Source: Paenibacillus sp. FSL W8-0186 | Lineage (GTDB): Bacteria; Bacillota; Bacilli; Paenibacillales; Paenibacillaceae | Reading direction: 5' to 3' | Assembly (NCBI RefSeq): GCF_037969765.1 | Contig: NZ_CP150207.1 | Location: forward strand, 2,466,001-2,530,000 | Length of the DNA: 64,000 bases | Part shown: piece after piece, positions 54,888-63,524 of the stretch | Layout of the letters: every line of letters begins with the position of its first letter | Numbering within the stretch: position 1 is the first letter of the stretch | The notes under the pieces: model-generated | What the model was told of the DNA's origin: nothing | The model's input: only the letters and a program-made list of their open reading frames with translations | Database searches by the model: none | Program-made: the position numbers and the translations under genes

Positions 54888-56648
54888 TTGATTAGTCAAT
54901 TGTCTTGGAAGATCGGTGGACAGCAAGGTGAAGGCGTTGAAAGTACAGATCGAATTTTTTCGACGGCCTTGAACAGACTGGGATATTACTTGTACGGGTA
55001 TCGGCATTTCTCCTCCCGTATTAAAGGCGGCCATACGAATAACAAAATTCGGATCAGTACAATGCCGATTCGTGCGATTTCCGACGATTTGGACATTTTA
55101 GTCGCTTTTGACCAAGAAAGTATCGATTTGAATGCACATGAGCTTCGCAGCGGTGGCGTCATCGTAGCCGATGCTAAATTCGATCCTACCGTTCCTGAAG
55201 GTGTCGACGCGACTCTCTTTGCGGTTCCGATTACGGCGATTGCGGAGGAGCTGGGTACTTCACTGATGAAGAATATGGTAGCGTCCGGAGCATCTTGGGC
55301 GTTGCTTGGTCTGCCGTTGGAAGTATTTAATAAAGCCGTAGAAGAAGAATTTGGACGTAAGGGTCCAGCGATTGTTGAGAAGAATATCGAAGCGGTGAAA
55401 CGCGGTGCGGATTTTGTGCTTGAGCTTGCCGGAGGGCCGATTGACAGCTTCAAGCTGGGTCCTGCTGACGGTAAACAGAAGCTGTTCATGATCGGCAACG
55501 ATGCGATTGGCCTTGGCGCGGTTGCTGCCGGATGCCGGATCATGAGCGCCTATCCGATTACGCCGGCTTCTGAAATCATGGAATATTTAATCAAGAAACT
55601 GCCGAAATTCGGCGGGACGGTAATTCAAACCGAAGACGAGATTGCCGCCATTACGATGGCGATCGGCTCAAATTATGCTGGTGTCCGGACGATGACCGCA
55701 TCAGCGGGGCCTGGCTTGGCCCTGATGATGGAAGCGATTGGCCTGGCAGGAATGACCGAGACACCTGTCGTTATTGTAGATACACAGCGTGGTGGCCCAA
55801 GTACAGGGCTGCCGACGAAGCAGGAGCAAAGTGATATTAATGCCCTGATCTACGGAACTCATGGTGAAATTCCGAAGATTGTCATTGCGCCTAGTTCGAT
55901 TGAAGAATGCTTCTACGATACGATTGAAGCTTTCAACCTTGCCGAGAAATATCAAGTTCCTGTCATTTTGGCGACGGATCTTCAGCTTTCGCTGGGCAAG
56001 CAGTCCTGCGAAATGCTGGATTACAACAAAATCGTCATTGACCGCGGATATGTGGTGAAGGATATTCCAGACCGTGAGGATGGCAGTATGTTCAATCGTT
56101 ATGCGTTCACCGAGAATGGCATTTCTCCACGAGTTCTGCCAGGTGAGAAGAACGGGATTCACCATGTTACCGGCGTAGAGCATGATGAGGCTGGACGTCC
56201 ATCGGAAAGCCCGGTTAACCGGAAGAAAATGATGGATAAACGTCTGCGCAAACTAAACAAACTGCAAGTAACGAATCCGATCCACCTGCAGGCTCCGCAT
56301 GCTGAGCCGGACATCCTTGTCATCGGCATGGGCTCCACGGGCGGTACAATTGATCAGGCTCGCGCGCGTCTGGACGGCGAAGGCATCAAGACGAACCATA
56401 TGACCGTTCGCTTGCTGCATCCGTTCCCGGTAGAAGAAGTGCTTCCGGAAATTAAAAAAGCCAAGAAGGTACTTGTTCTCGAGAATAATGCAACAGGCCA
56501 GCTGGCTAACCTGATCAAGCAAAACATCGGTTATCACGACAAAATTGTCAATGTGTTGAAGTATGACGGTAATCCGTTCCTTCCTTCGGAAGTTTACAAC
56601 GAATGCAAAAATGTAGCCGGAAATAAACCGCAGGAGGAGTTGGTATAA
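54888..56648 (+). CDS. korA: 2-oxoacid:ferredoxin oxidoreductase, alpha (gamma-alpha fused) subunit
   Basis: Part of a heterodimeric enzyme that decarboxylates a 2-oxoacid (probably 2-oxoglutarate) to acyl-CoA with reduction of ferredoxin. 586 residues: N-terminal gamma domain (about 5-185; GGQQGEGVESTDRIF, SSRIKGGHTNN) fused to the alpha domain with YPITPASEIMEYL. No Fe-S ferredoxin motif in this subunit. TTG 54888, 8 bases after AAAGGGGTGG. Stop codon directly abuts korB ATG. The true 2-oxoacid cannot be decided from sequence. Confidence 0.9.
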   Translation: MISQLSWKIGGQQGEGVESTDRIFSTALNRLGYYLYGYRHFSSRIKGGHTNNKIRISTMPIRAISDDLDILVAFDQESIDLNAHELRSGGVIVADAKFDPTVPEGVDATLFAVPITAIAEELGTSLMKNMVASGASWALLGLPLEVFNKAVEEEFGRKGPAIVEKNIEAVKRGADFVLELAGGPIDSFKLGPADGKQKLFMIGNDAIGLGAVAAGCRIMSAYPITPASEIMEYLIKKLPKFGGTVIQTEDEIAAITMAIGSNYAGVRTMTASAGPGLALMMEAIGLAGMTETPVVIVDTQRGGPSTGLPTKQEQSDINALIYGTHGEIPKIVIAPSSIEECFYDTIEAFNLAEKYQVPVILATDLQLSLGKQSCEMLDYNKIVIDRGYVVKDIPDREDGSMFNRYAFTENGISPRVLPGEKNGIHHVTGVEHDEAGRPSESPVNRKKMMDKRLRKLNKLQVTNPIHLQAPHAEPDILVIGMGSTGGTIDQARARLDGEGIKTNHMTVRLLHPFPVEEVLPEIKKAKKVLVLENNATGQLANLIKQNIGYHDKIVNVLKYDGNPFLPSEVYNECKNVAGNKPQEELV

Positions 56649-57515
56649 ATGGCAACTTTCAAAGAGTTTCGTAATAAAATCAAACCAAACTGGTGTCCAG
56701 GATGCGGAGACTTTTCCGTACAAGCTGCCATTCAACGCGCTGCGGCCAATGTAGGGCTGGAGCCGGAGGATTTGGCAGTCATCTCCGGAATCGGTTGCTC
56801 TGGACGGATTTCTGGATATATTAACGCTTACGGGCTTCATGGAATTCATGGCCGTGCGCTGCCAATCGCTCAGGGCGTAAAGCTGGCAAACCGCGATTTG
56901 ACCGTTATCGCTTCCGGCGGAGACGGCGACGGGTTTGCAATCGGTATGGGACATACGGTTCATGCGATTCGCCGTAACATCAATATCACTTATATCGTTA
57001 TGGATAACCAGATTTATGGATTGACGAAAGGTCAGACTTCTCCGCGAAGCGGCGAAGGCTTCAAAACGAAGAGTACGCCTGAAGGATCCATTGAATCTAC
57101 GTTGTCGCCGCTAGAGGTAGCTCTTGCTGCAGGTGCTACTTTCGTAGCCCAATCCTTCTCCAGCGACTTGAAGCAGCTGACTTCGCTGATCGAACAAGGC
57201 ATCCAGCACGAAGGCTTCTCGTTGATTAACGTATTCAGCCCGTGCGTAACATTCAACAAAGTGAATACGTACGACTGGTTTAAAGATAATATCATCAACT
57301 TGGATACAGTAGAAGGCTATGATCCTACGAACCGCCTTGCTGCAATGACGAAGCTGATGGAAACGGGCAGCATGATCACAGGTTTGATCTATCAAAACAA
57401 AGAGAAGAAGAGCTACGAGAACCTTGTTCACGGTTTCTCCCAGGAACCGCTGGCGCATCAATCGCTGGCATTATCCCAAGCCGACTTTGACAATCTTGTT
57501 GCAGAATTCAGATAA
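56649..57515 (+). CDS. korB: 2-oxoacid:ferredoxin oxidoreductase, beta subunit
   Basis: Thiamine-diphosphate-binding beta subunit; 288 residues. It starts with NWCPGCGDFSVQAA (part of the Fe-S/TPP site), GIGCSGRISGYI, and the TPP/Mg motif GDGDGFAIGMGHTVHAIRRN then NQIYGLTKGQTSP. PCVTFNK gives another conserved Cys. It begins at the base following the korA stop and is closed by a perfect terminator. Confidence 0.92.
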   Translation: MATFKEFRNKIKPNWCPGCGDFSVQAAIQRAAANVGLEPEDLAVISGIGCSGRISGYINAYGLHGIHGRALPIAQGVKLANRDLTVIASGGDGDGFAIGMGHTVHAIRRNINITYIVMDNQIYGLTKGQTSPRSGEGFKTKSTPEGSIESTLSPLEVALAAGATFVAQSFSSDLKQLTSLIEQGIQHEGFSLINVFSPCVTFNKVNTYDWFKDNIINLDTVEGYDPTNRLAAMTKLMETGSMITGLIYQNKEKKSYENLVHGFSQEPLAHQSLALSQADFDNLVAEFR

Positions 57516-57522
57516 TACGGTG

Positions 57523-57560
57523 AAAGATGTCCTTTTTGAGAGGACATCTTTTTCTTTTTG
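57523..57560 (+). terminator. Terminator after korB
   Basis: AAAGATGTCCT pairs perfectly with AGGACATCTTT around TTTTGAG, followed by T-rich sequence. Confidence 0.93.
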
Positions 57561-57573
57561 TTTGAAATAGGTG

Positions 57574-57579
57574 TATAAT
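57574..57579 (+). promoter_or_regulatory. Candidate -10 of the pduL promoter
   Basis: TATAAT at 57574-57579, about 56 bases before pduL. The -35 region overlaps the T-rich korB terminator and is poor. Confidence 0.4.
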
Positions 57580-57634
57580 GGGTAACGATGTAAAGCGTCA
57601 TCGACATAGAGAAAAAACTGAGGAGTGTTTGCAA

Positions 57635-58207
57635 ATGAGCAAAACAGTGCCAGTCGGCGTATCAGCGCGTCATATCCATTTGACCCAGGAACATATCGAA
57701 GCTTTGTTTGGACAAGGCTACCAGCTTACGGAATTCAAACCGTTGTCTCAGCCAGGACAATTTGCGGCCAACGAAACGGTGGCAGTCATCGGTCCGAAGG
57801 GTCAATTCGACAAAGTGCGTATACTAGGACCTGCACGTCCTGCTTCACAGCTTGAAATTTCCCGTACCGATTCGTTTGCGATCGGCGTAAAAGCGCCGGT
57901 AAGAGAATCTGGAAATATTGAAGGTACGCCGGGTATTACGATTAAAGGACCTGCTGGCGAAGTGGTGCTGCAAGAAGGAGTAATCGTAGCAGCCCGCCAC
58001 ATCCATTTTCATACTTCTGATGCCGAGAAATGGGGCATTAAAGATAAGCAAATGCTGAAAGTTCGTCTGGGCGGAGAGCGTGGCCTAGTGCTGGAGAACG
58101 TCATTGCTCGCGTTTCCGATTCCTTTGCACTGGATATGCATATCGACACAGATGAAGCTAATGCAGCAGGAGCGAGTAACGGCGATACCGCTGAAATTAT
58201 TGACTAA
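57635..58207 (+). CDS. pduL: PduL-type phosphate acyltransferase
   Basis: Interconverts acyl-CoA and acyl-phosphate (phosphotransacylase unrelated to Pta). 190 residues with the two zinc-binding PduL halves: VSARHIHLTQEHIEALFG and VAARHIHFHTSDAEKWG, each with the paired His that bind zinc; GPARPASQLEISRTD lies between. ATG 57635, with GAGGAGTG about 9 bases upstream. No microcompartment shell genes are near, so a free cytosolic PTAC role, perhaps downstream of the oxidoreductase (acyl-CoA to acyl-P), is inferred. Confidence 0.9.
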   Translation: MSKTVPVGVSARHIHLTQEHIEALFGQGYQLTEFKPLSQPGQFAANETVAVIGPKGQFDKVRILGPARPASQLEISRTDSFAIGVKAPVRESGNIEGTPGITIKGPAGEVVLQEGVIVAARHIHFHTSDAEKWGIKDKQMLKVRLGGERGLVLENVIARVSDSFALDMHIDTDEANAAGASNGDTAEIID

Positions 58208-58225
58208 TTGGCAATGCGGATGAAT

Positions 58226-58270
58226 AACGGGCTATCCTGGGGAGAAATGTCCCCTAGGATAGCCCGTTTT
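58226..58270. terminator. Bidirectional terminator between pduL and spoVAD
   Basis: AACGGGCTATCCT and AGGATAGCCCGTT pair perfectly, enclosing GGGGA/TCCCC, with T/A tracts at each end. It serves the convergent genes on either side. Confidence 0.93.
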
Positions 58271-58291
58271 CTCGTTTACGAAGTTGGTGTT

Positions 58292-59308
58292 TTATGTTGC
58301 TTGCGTATTTTCGATCGACACCGCATGGGCAATACAAGGAATTGTCTCGCCCTGCTGAAAGGACAGAGGTGAAAGCAATGCGCCTGTAGCAACGACAAGA
58401 ATCCGGTTTAGCTCGCCGCGCTCGAGCTGATTCAGCAGGTGCCCATAGGTGACAACGGCCGAGCAGGCGCAGCCGCTGGCTCCGGCTTGAACCTGCTGTT
58501 TGCTGTAATCGTATATCATCATGCCGCAATCTTTATAGATGGTTCCTTCCATCGGGATGCGGTGCTCTTTTAGTAAAGTCTTGGCGATATCATAGCCTAC
58601 TTTTGCTAAATCTCCGGTGACGATCAGATCGTAATACGAAGGGTCTATTCTCATATCTCTGAAATGGGCCTGGATCGTGTCAACCGCTGCGGGAGCCATG
58701 GCTGCTCCCATGTTGAACGGATCGCTGATTCCCATATCGATGACTCTGCCGATCGTCGCTGAAGTGACAGCGGGACCTTCCCCTTCCAGCGATACGACGG
58801 CAGCGCCTGACCCGGTTACGGTGTATTGCGCTGTTGGCGGCTTCTGTGAGCCGTATTCCGTAGGATAGCGGAATTGCTTCTCCGCACTTGCATTATGGCT
58901 GCAGGTGCCGGCAAGAGCATACTTGGCGCCGCCATGGTTAACGGTCAATGAAGCGAGGGCCAGACTTTCCATTGAAGTGGAGCATGCCCCGAAGAGACCG
59001 AGGAAAGGAATGTTTAGCGATCTGGCGGCGAAGCTGCTGCTAATGATCTGATTCATCAAATCCCCGCCAAAATAAAACTGGACTTGCTCTTTGGTCAGGC
59101 CTGCTTTTTTGACAGCTAGGTTGGCTGATTCTTCGATAAGCGTCTTCTCCGCCTTCTCCCAGCTCTCTTGTCCGAGATACAGGTCTGAATGTATGATATC
59201 AAAGTCTTTGGCCAGCGGCCCATCGCCTTCGAAGGGGCCCACGATCGTCGCCCTGCCGACGATCTTCGGTTTGTTCTCAAATATCCAGCTTTGGTGGCCT
59301 TTAAGCAT
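58292..59308 (-). CDS. spoVAD: Stage V sporulation protein AD
   Basis: The soluble, DPA-binding component of the SpoVA channel that loads dipicolinic acid into the forespore. 338 residues of thiolase-like fold: VYFGGDLMNQ-type segment (FYFGGDLMNQIISSSF), GACSTSMESLALASLTV (Cys-containing nucleophile-like loop) and GASGCACSAVVTYGHLL near the C-terminus. The ATG at 59308 follows AGGAGGAGG by about 8 bases; a longer frame start is not supported. It follows spoVAC with a 1-base gap. No spoVAE gene follows; a terminator does. Confidence 0.95.
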   Translation of the reverse strand: MLKGHQSWIFENKPKIVGRATIVGPFEGDGPLAKDFDIIHSDLYLGQESWEKAEKTLIEESANLAVKKAGLTKEQVQFYFGGDLMNQIISSSFAARSLNIPFLGLFGACSTSMESLALASLTVNHGGAKYALAGTCSHNASAEKQFRYPTEYGSQKPPTAQYTVTGSGAAVVSLEGEGPAVTSATIGRVIDMGISDPFNMGAAMAPAAVDTIQAHFRDMRIDPSYYDLIVTGDLAKVGYDIAKTLLKEHRIPMEGTIYKDCGMMIYDYSKQQVQAGASGCACSAVVTYGHLLNQLERGELNRILVVATGALLSPLSFQQGETIPCIAHAVSIENTQAT

Positions 59309-59309
59309 G

Positions 59310-59798
59310 TCACGAACCTCCTCCTCCTGCATATCCAGGTACGAAAATGGCGTAAATAATCCCGATAATGAACGCGGCAACTGTTCCGAATACGATCACA
59401 GATCCAGCTAATTTAAACATTCCCGCACCCACTCCTAAGACGATTCCTTCGCTGCGATGTTCGATGGCGGAAGAGGCCATGGAATTCGCGAAGCCGGTGA
59501 CGGGCACAGCGCTGCCGGCACCAGCCCATTGGGCGATTTTATCGTATACTCCTAACGATGTAAGTATGACAGACAATAATATCAGCACGGCAACGGTTGG
59601 GTTGCCCGCTTCTTTATCCGTAAAACCGCCATACTTCATGAATGCCTGCCGGATAGCTTCTCCGATCAGGCAAATGGTCCCTCCGATCAGGAAAGCACGG
59701 ATGCAATTGCTCCATACGGGGCGCTTTGGTTCCTTGGACTGTGCAAGTTTTTGATATTTCTGCTGAACCGGGGTCATTTTTTTATTTTTGTTTCCCAT
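59310..59798 (-). CDS. spoVAC: Stage V sporulation protein AC
   Basis: Membrane subunit of the SpoVA DPA channel, thought to be a mechanosensitive pore. 162 residues with a Lys-rich cytosolic start, then about five hydrophobic segments (FLIGGTICLIGEAIRQAF; VAVLILLSVILTSLGVYD; GSVIVFGTVAAFIIGIIYAIF) and the conserved AGAGSAVPVTGFANSMASSAIEHRSEG split around residues 92-118. ATG 59798 is used, 7 bases after GGAGG; a GTG at 59801 is too close. It is coupled closely to the preceding 2Duf gene (about 11 bases). Confidence 0.95.
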   Translation of the reverse strand: MGNKNKKMTPVQQKYQKLAQSKEPKRPVWSNCIRAFLIGGTICLIGEAIRQAFMKYGGFTDKEAGNPTVAVLILLSVILTSLGVYDKIAQWAGAGSAVPVTGFANSMASSAIEHRSEGIVLGVGAGMFKLAGSVIVFGTVAAFIIGIIYAIFVPGYAGGGGS

Positions 59799-59809
59799 CA
59801 CATTGCCTC

Positions 59810-60670
59810 CTATCTAGCCAAGAGCGGCTTGACGTCCTTAATGATTTGCTGCAATTGCTCGGAGCAGTTCGTGTATAGCTGTTTCGGTTCCGCTTCTTCC
59901 GTCGATAAAGCATACATCTCCAGATCGGCCTCACACTTTTTCAAGTTTGCGAGCAAAGCTGCTTTCTCCTGAGGCTCGGGAACACTTATTTTATCGTCGT
60001 AGAGGTCAACATATAACTGACCGGTGCCGTCAACCTGTCCAACAAATACGTTTTCGACAGTTACGCCGAGTTTTTCCAGCTCAGTGTGAAGCCAAGCTCT
60101 GTTCAACCCGATCGTAGAGAGCGGTTCGTCCATGATTTTCCCGTCGAGAATTACGGCCTGTGTCTCTGGTTCCGGGGCAACTTTTATCCCTAAATGAGAC
60201 GGGGTTATAGGCTGATATTCTTTTTTTAGCAGGACGTTGATCTCTCCGCTCGGCTCGATAACAGCAAATTCGACTTCGGCTGCCTTGAAAATATTTTTTT
60301 TGCGCAGTTGTTCCAGCAGCTCCTCGTTCGTGAGTTTTTCCTTTTTCAAATTGTCTTCAAGGATTTTGCCGCCTTTAATCAGAACCGTTGAGCTGTTGTC
60401 GATGACGTTTCGGGCTTTTTTACTTTTGATTTGCAAAAATTCAATTCCCAAAGAGACGAGAACCCAGACGACTAATGCGGTGACGCCAATATACCACTGC
60501 TCCTGATGATTCACTGAAATATAAGCAGCCAAATCCCCAATCGTGATCCCTGTAATGTATTCAAATAGGGAAAGCTGCGAGATTTGCCTTTTTCCAAGCA
60601 ATTTGGTCAGAAGAAAGAGTACTGCAATTGAAACCAAAGTTCTTACGACAACCTCTAACCAGATTTGCAT
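59810..60670 (-). CDS. 2Duf: DUF421 membrane domain fused to DUF1657
   Basis: A 286-residue protein with three N-terminal membrane helices (about residues 1-100; LLGKRQISQLSLFEYITGITIGDLAA is the DUF421 signature), a cytosolic YetF-like domain (to about 225), then a C-terminal DUF1657-like part (about 232-286: EKAALLANLKKCEADLEMYA.., LYTNCSEQLQQIIKDV) that resembles the stand-alone protein encoded divergently. This DUF421+DUF1657 fusion is the 2Duf protein of SpoVA-2mob loci, linked to spore inner-membrane rigidity and heat resistance. ATG 60670; the SD AAAGGAG is 13 bases upstream, which is long. Probable forespore expression is inferred. Confidence 0.88.
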   Translation of the reverse strand: MQIWLEVVVRTLVSIAVLFLLTKLLGKRQISQLSLFEYITGITIGDLAAYISVNHQEQWYIGVTALVVWVLVSLGIEFLQIKSKKARNVIDNSSTVLIKGGKILEDNLKKEKLTNEELLEQLRKKNIFKAAEVEFAVIEPSGEINVLLKKEYQPITPSHLGIKVAPEPETQAVILDGKIMDEPLSTIGLNRAWLHTELEKLGVTVENVFVGQVDGTGQLYVDLYDDKISVPEPQEKAALLANLKKCEADLEMYALSTEEAEPKQLYTNCSEQLQQIIKDVKPLLAR

Positions 60671-60843
60671 ACTGACACTGACACTCCTTTCATTGCGGCT
60701 AAAACACGGTAACCCAATTATGCGCAGAAGCTGTTTTTTTACTAACACAAAATTTGGAAGCTCAGATTCCAGTATGTTTTGTGCGAAATGGGCCAAATTA
60801 TGATGGCGCAAAGCATAGTTACAAGATTAAGGTGGTGAATCAG
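60671..60843. promoter_or_regulatory. Divergent control region, candidate sigma-G promoters
   Basis: Plus strand: GTATG (60772-60776), 17 bases, CAAATTA (60794-60800) resembles sigma-G with one mismatch for the DUF1657 gene. Minus strand: a CATAATT -10-like element (reverse complement of 60716-60722) with TTAGTA-like -35 about 17-18 bases before it, for the 2Duf-spoVAC-spoVAD operon. Both are approximate. Confidence 0.42.
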
Positions 60844-61050
60844 ATGACAGTATCAGCACAAGTAAAAACAACGCTGGCGTCTTTAAAAAGCGCTCAAGCG
60901 AACCTGGAGCAATTCGCTTTGAACACGCAAAACAAGGATGCAAAAAACTTGTTTACTACTGCGGCTCAACAAACGCAGCAAATCGTTGACCAAGTGGAAA
61001 CAAGAGTTTCACAGCTGGAAAATGAAGAGCCGCAGTACAAAGGATTCTAG
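60844..61050 (+). CDS. DUF1657 small protein
   Basis: A 68-residue, highly helical soluble protein: MTVSAQVKTTLASLKSAQAN and LFTTAAQQTQQIVDQVETRV followed by an EEPQYKGF end. DUF1657 proteins accompany SpoVA-2mob-type genes. It is a paralogue of the C-terminus of the divergent 2Duf protein, with similar spacing of Leu and Gln. ATG 60844 has AAGGTGGTGA upstream; the frame to 60754 is not supported. Role unknown; a forespore function is inferred from context. Confidence 0.88.
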   Translation: MTVSAQVKTTLASLKSAQANLEQFALNTQNKDAKNLFTTAAQQTQQIVDQVETRVSQLENEEPQYKGF

Positions 61051-61086
61051 GACATTCCTTAATCGCAAAATGAAAAGCAATAGCCG

Positions 61087-61113
61087 AGCCCGTTCAATTG
61101 GAACGGGCTTTTG
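61087..61113 (+). terminator. Terminator after the DUF1657 gene
   Basis: AGCCCGTTC pairs with GAACGGGCT around AATTG, followed by TTTTG. Confidence 0.85.
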
Positions 61114-61161
61114 TGCGTGCTGAAGAAGCTTGTAGAATAATCGCCAATGACCTTATCGCGT

Positions 61162-61190
61162 CTGGATATCAATTTAGAAGCATGTTATAA
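61162..61190 (+). promoter_or_regulatory. Candidate promoter of miaB
   Basis: TATAAT at 61185-61190 with TGGATA (4 of 6 to the -35 consensus) 17 bases upstream at 61162-61167; 80-base leader. Confidence 0.45.
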
Positions 61191-61271
61191 TTTGGTGTAA
61201 TGCATTTTTCGATGACTTGTGATGGCGTTATAGTTTTAGCGATAGATTGACTAAAGGAGTGGGCCGACACC

Positions 61272-62822
61272 ATGGCTAAGGAAACGAAGGATTACTCCAA
61301 GTATTTTGATTTCTCGGACGCCAAAGTCATTTCCGAGGACGAGAGCGGCAAGAAAATCAGAATCCGCGGACGGGATATTCAAATTCTTTCGGAACCCAAT
61401 CACCGCAAAGAGAAGCAGCGCGGGAAAGAGGATATTCAAGTGTTGTACAACACTGCCGTGCCTAAGGAGCTGAAAGGCATCGGTAACGGCAAGAAATATA
61501 TTATTTATACGTACGGCTGCCAGATGAATGAGCATGATACCGAGACGATGAAGGGTCTGCTTGAGGAAATGGGCTATACCCCTACGGAAGAGCGTAAGGA
61601 TGCGAACATTATTCTGCTGAACACCTGTGCAATCCGAGAGAATGCCGAAGATAAAGTATTCGGCGAGCTTGGGCACCTGAAGGGGCTTAAGACGGAAAAT
61701 CCAGATCTGCTCCTTGGCGTATGCGGCTGCATGTCGCAGGAAGAAGGCGTTGTGAACCGGATTATGCAGAAGCATGGCTTCGTCGACATGATTTTTGGCA
61801 CACATAATATTCACCGGCTGCCTCATTTGATCCGTGAAGCTTTGTTCAGCAAAGAAATGGTCGTCGAAGTATGGTCCAAAGAAGGGGACATCATCGAGAA
61901 CCTGCCGAAGAAACGGGAAGGGATGCGAGCCTGGGTCAACATCATGTACGGCTGTGATAAATTTTGCACCTATTGTATCGTTCCGTTTACGCGGGGGAAG
62001 GAGCGAAGCCGCCGTCCTGAGGATGTCATCGCCGAGGTGCGCGATTTGGCGCGTCAAGGCTTCAAGGAAATCACCTTGCTTGGACAGAATGTAAATGCCT
62101 ATGGCAAGGATTTTACCGACATCGATTATACGTTTGCCAATTTGATGGACGACATCCGCCAAATTGATATTCCGCGCGTTCGCTTTACGACATCGCATCC
62201 CCGCGATTTTGATGACGATTTGATTGAAGTGCTGGCAAAGGGCGGCAATCTGGTTGAGCATATCCATCTGCCAGTTCAATCGGGCAATACCGAAGTGTTG
62301 AAGCGCATGAGCCGCAAATATTCGCGGGAGCATTATCTGGAGCTTGTCCGCAAAATCAAGAAAGCCATACCGGACGTGGTGCTGACAACGGATATAATCG
62401 TTGGCTTCCCTGGGGAAACCGATGAGCAGTTCGAAGACACGCTGTCCTTGGTTCGCGAGGTAGGATATGACTTCGCGTTTACATTCATTTATTCTCCGCG
62501 CGAAGGCACGCCGGCCGCTGTCATGGAAGACAACGTTCCAATGGAAGTGAAGAAAGAGCGTCTGCAGCGGCTTAACGCTGTCGTTAACGAGCATTGCCGC
62601 ATTAGCAACGACCTGATGAAAGGCAAAATCGTCGAGGTGCTTGTCGAAGGGGAGAGCAAGAACAATGCCGAAGTGCTGTCCGGCCGGACACGCAGCAACA
62701 AGCTGGTCCATTTTGAGGGCGGCAAGGATTTGATCGGCAAGTTCGTACAAGTGGAAATTACCGATCCAATGACATGGTATATTAAAGGGAATATCGTGTC
62801 AGAAGCGGTTACCTCCGCTTAA
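61272..62822 (+). CDS. miaB: tRNA-2-methylthio-N6-dimethylallyladenosine synthase MiaB
   Basis: Radical-SAM enzyme that adds the 2-methylthio group to i6A37 of tRNAs reading UNN codons. 516 residues: N-terminal extension (about 65), UPF0004 domain ([31 protein letters not shown]), radical-SAM motif CDKFCTYC (about residue 227) and C-terminal TRAM domain. ATG 61272 follows AAAGGAG. Its partner modification by RimO on S12 uses the paralogue at 44.4 kb. In B. subtilis miaB and ymcA are adjacent too. Confidence 0.96.
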   Translation: MAKETKDYSKYFDFSDAKVISEDESGKKIRIRGRDIQILSEPNHRKEKQRGKEDIQVLYNTAVPKELKGIGNGKKYIIYTYGCQMNEHDTETMKGLLEEMGYTPTEERKDANIILLNTCAIRENAEDKVFGELGHLKGLKTENPDLLLGVCGCMSQEEGVVNRIMQKHGFVDMIFGTHNIHRLPHLIREALFSKEMVVEVWSKEGDIIENLPKKREGMRAWVNIMYGCDKFCTYCIVPFTRGKERSRRPEDVIAEVRDLARQGFKEITLLGQNVNAYGKDFTDIDYTFANLMDDIRQIDIPRVRFTTSHPRDFDDDLIEVLAKGGNLVEHIHLPVQSGNTEVLKRMSRKYSREHYLELVRKIKKAIPDVVLTTDIIVGFPGETDEQFEDTLSLVREVGYDFAFTFIYSPREGTPAAVMEDNVPMEVKKERLQRLNAVVNEHCRISNDLMKGKIVEVLVEGESKNNAEVLSGRTRSNKLVHFEGGKDLIGKFVQVEITDPMTWYIKGNIVSEAVTSA

Positions 62823-62893
62823 TGAATAGGATGAAATACAGATTGGATTGTGTATGAAATACATGGCTTGAATTTAGTTGGGAGGAAAGAGCA

Positions 62894-63349
62894 TTGGGAC
62901 AAGAGCATAACCACACGACCGATTGTGGAATTCCGAAATTTGATTCCCGCGATCTCGTCATTCGCGAAGATATTATGGCAAAAGCAAAAGAGCTCGCAGA
63001 GCTGATCGGGACAAGCGAGGAGGTTCAGCATTTCCAGAAGGCTGAGCAGCTGATCCGGAAGCATGAAAGAGTGCAAACGCTAATCAGCGCCATCAAGAAG
63101 AAGCAGAAGGAAATCGTTGCCTTCCAAAGCTTCCAGAATCAAGCGATGGTTGACAAAATTGAGCGGGAGATCGATGAGCTTCAGGACGAGCTGGATGAAA
63201 TACCACTCGTGACCGAATTCCAGCAAAGCCAGAGCGATATTAATTATTTGCTGCAGCTCGTCATTTCGGTAATCCGGGATACGGTATCCGAGAAGGTTAA
63301 TGTTGAATCCGGAAGCGAACCTGCTCCGGCTTCAGGATACGGCGAGTAA
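62894..63349 (+). CDS. ricA: RicA/YmcA regulatory protein
   Basis: A 151-residue coiled-coil protein, the RicA (YmcA) part of the RicAFT complex that helps RNase Y maturation of mRNA and influences competence, biofilm and sporulation in B. subtilis. Visible: DSRDLVIREDIMAKAKELAELIGTS.. helix, then FQKAEQLIRKHERVQTLI and INYLLQLVISVIRDTVSEKV. TTG 62894, preceded by GGGAGGAAAG. rny lies in this same window. The His/Cys-rich first residues (EHNHTTDCG) may matter for the iron-sulfur cluster reported in RicAFT. Confidence 0.9.
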   Translation: MGQEHNHTTDCGIPKFDSRDLVIREDIMAKAKELAELIGTSEEVQHFQKAEQLIRKHERVQTLISAIKKKQKEIVAFQSFQNQAMVDKIEREIDELQDELDEIPLVTEFQQSQSDINYLLQLVISVIRDTVSEKVNVESGSEPAPASGYGE

Positions 63350-63363
63350 GTCATCATGAAACT

Positions 63364-63393
63364 GTGCGGAGGCTTACCCTTCGCACTTTTTTT
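63364..63393 (+). terminator. Terminator after ricA
   Basis: GTGCGGAGG pairs with CCTTCGCAC (one wobble) around CTTAC, followed by T7. Confidence 0.9.
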
Positions 63394-63524
63394 GACGATT
63401 CACCATCCGTATTTTATTAATATCATGAAATATATGCGTAATGATTGTTTGAATAAAGGCATCTTAGGAATAATACATCAAGAAAGGGTTGACCGCGTCA
63501 ATCCATACAGAAGGGAGAACGATA

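Noticed and set aside
57635..58207. Microcompartment locus around pduL
   Set aside because: No shell, aldehyde dehydrogenase or diol-dehydratase genes are near; only a PduL-type enzyme is present.
58200..61120. Transposon ends around the spoVA block
   Set aside because: No inverted repeats, target duplications, transposase or integrase were found at the block boundaries.
61251..62750. Long minus-strand frame (about 500 codons) opposite miaB
   Set aside because: It mirrors the codon use of miaB on the other strand, has no family motifs and no SD; antisense shadow.
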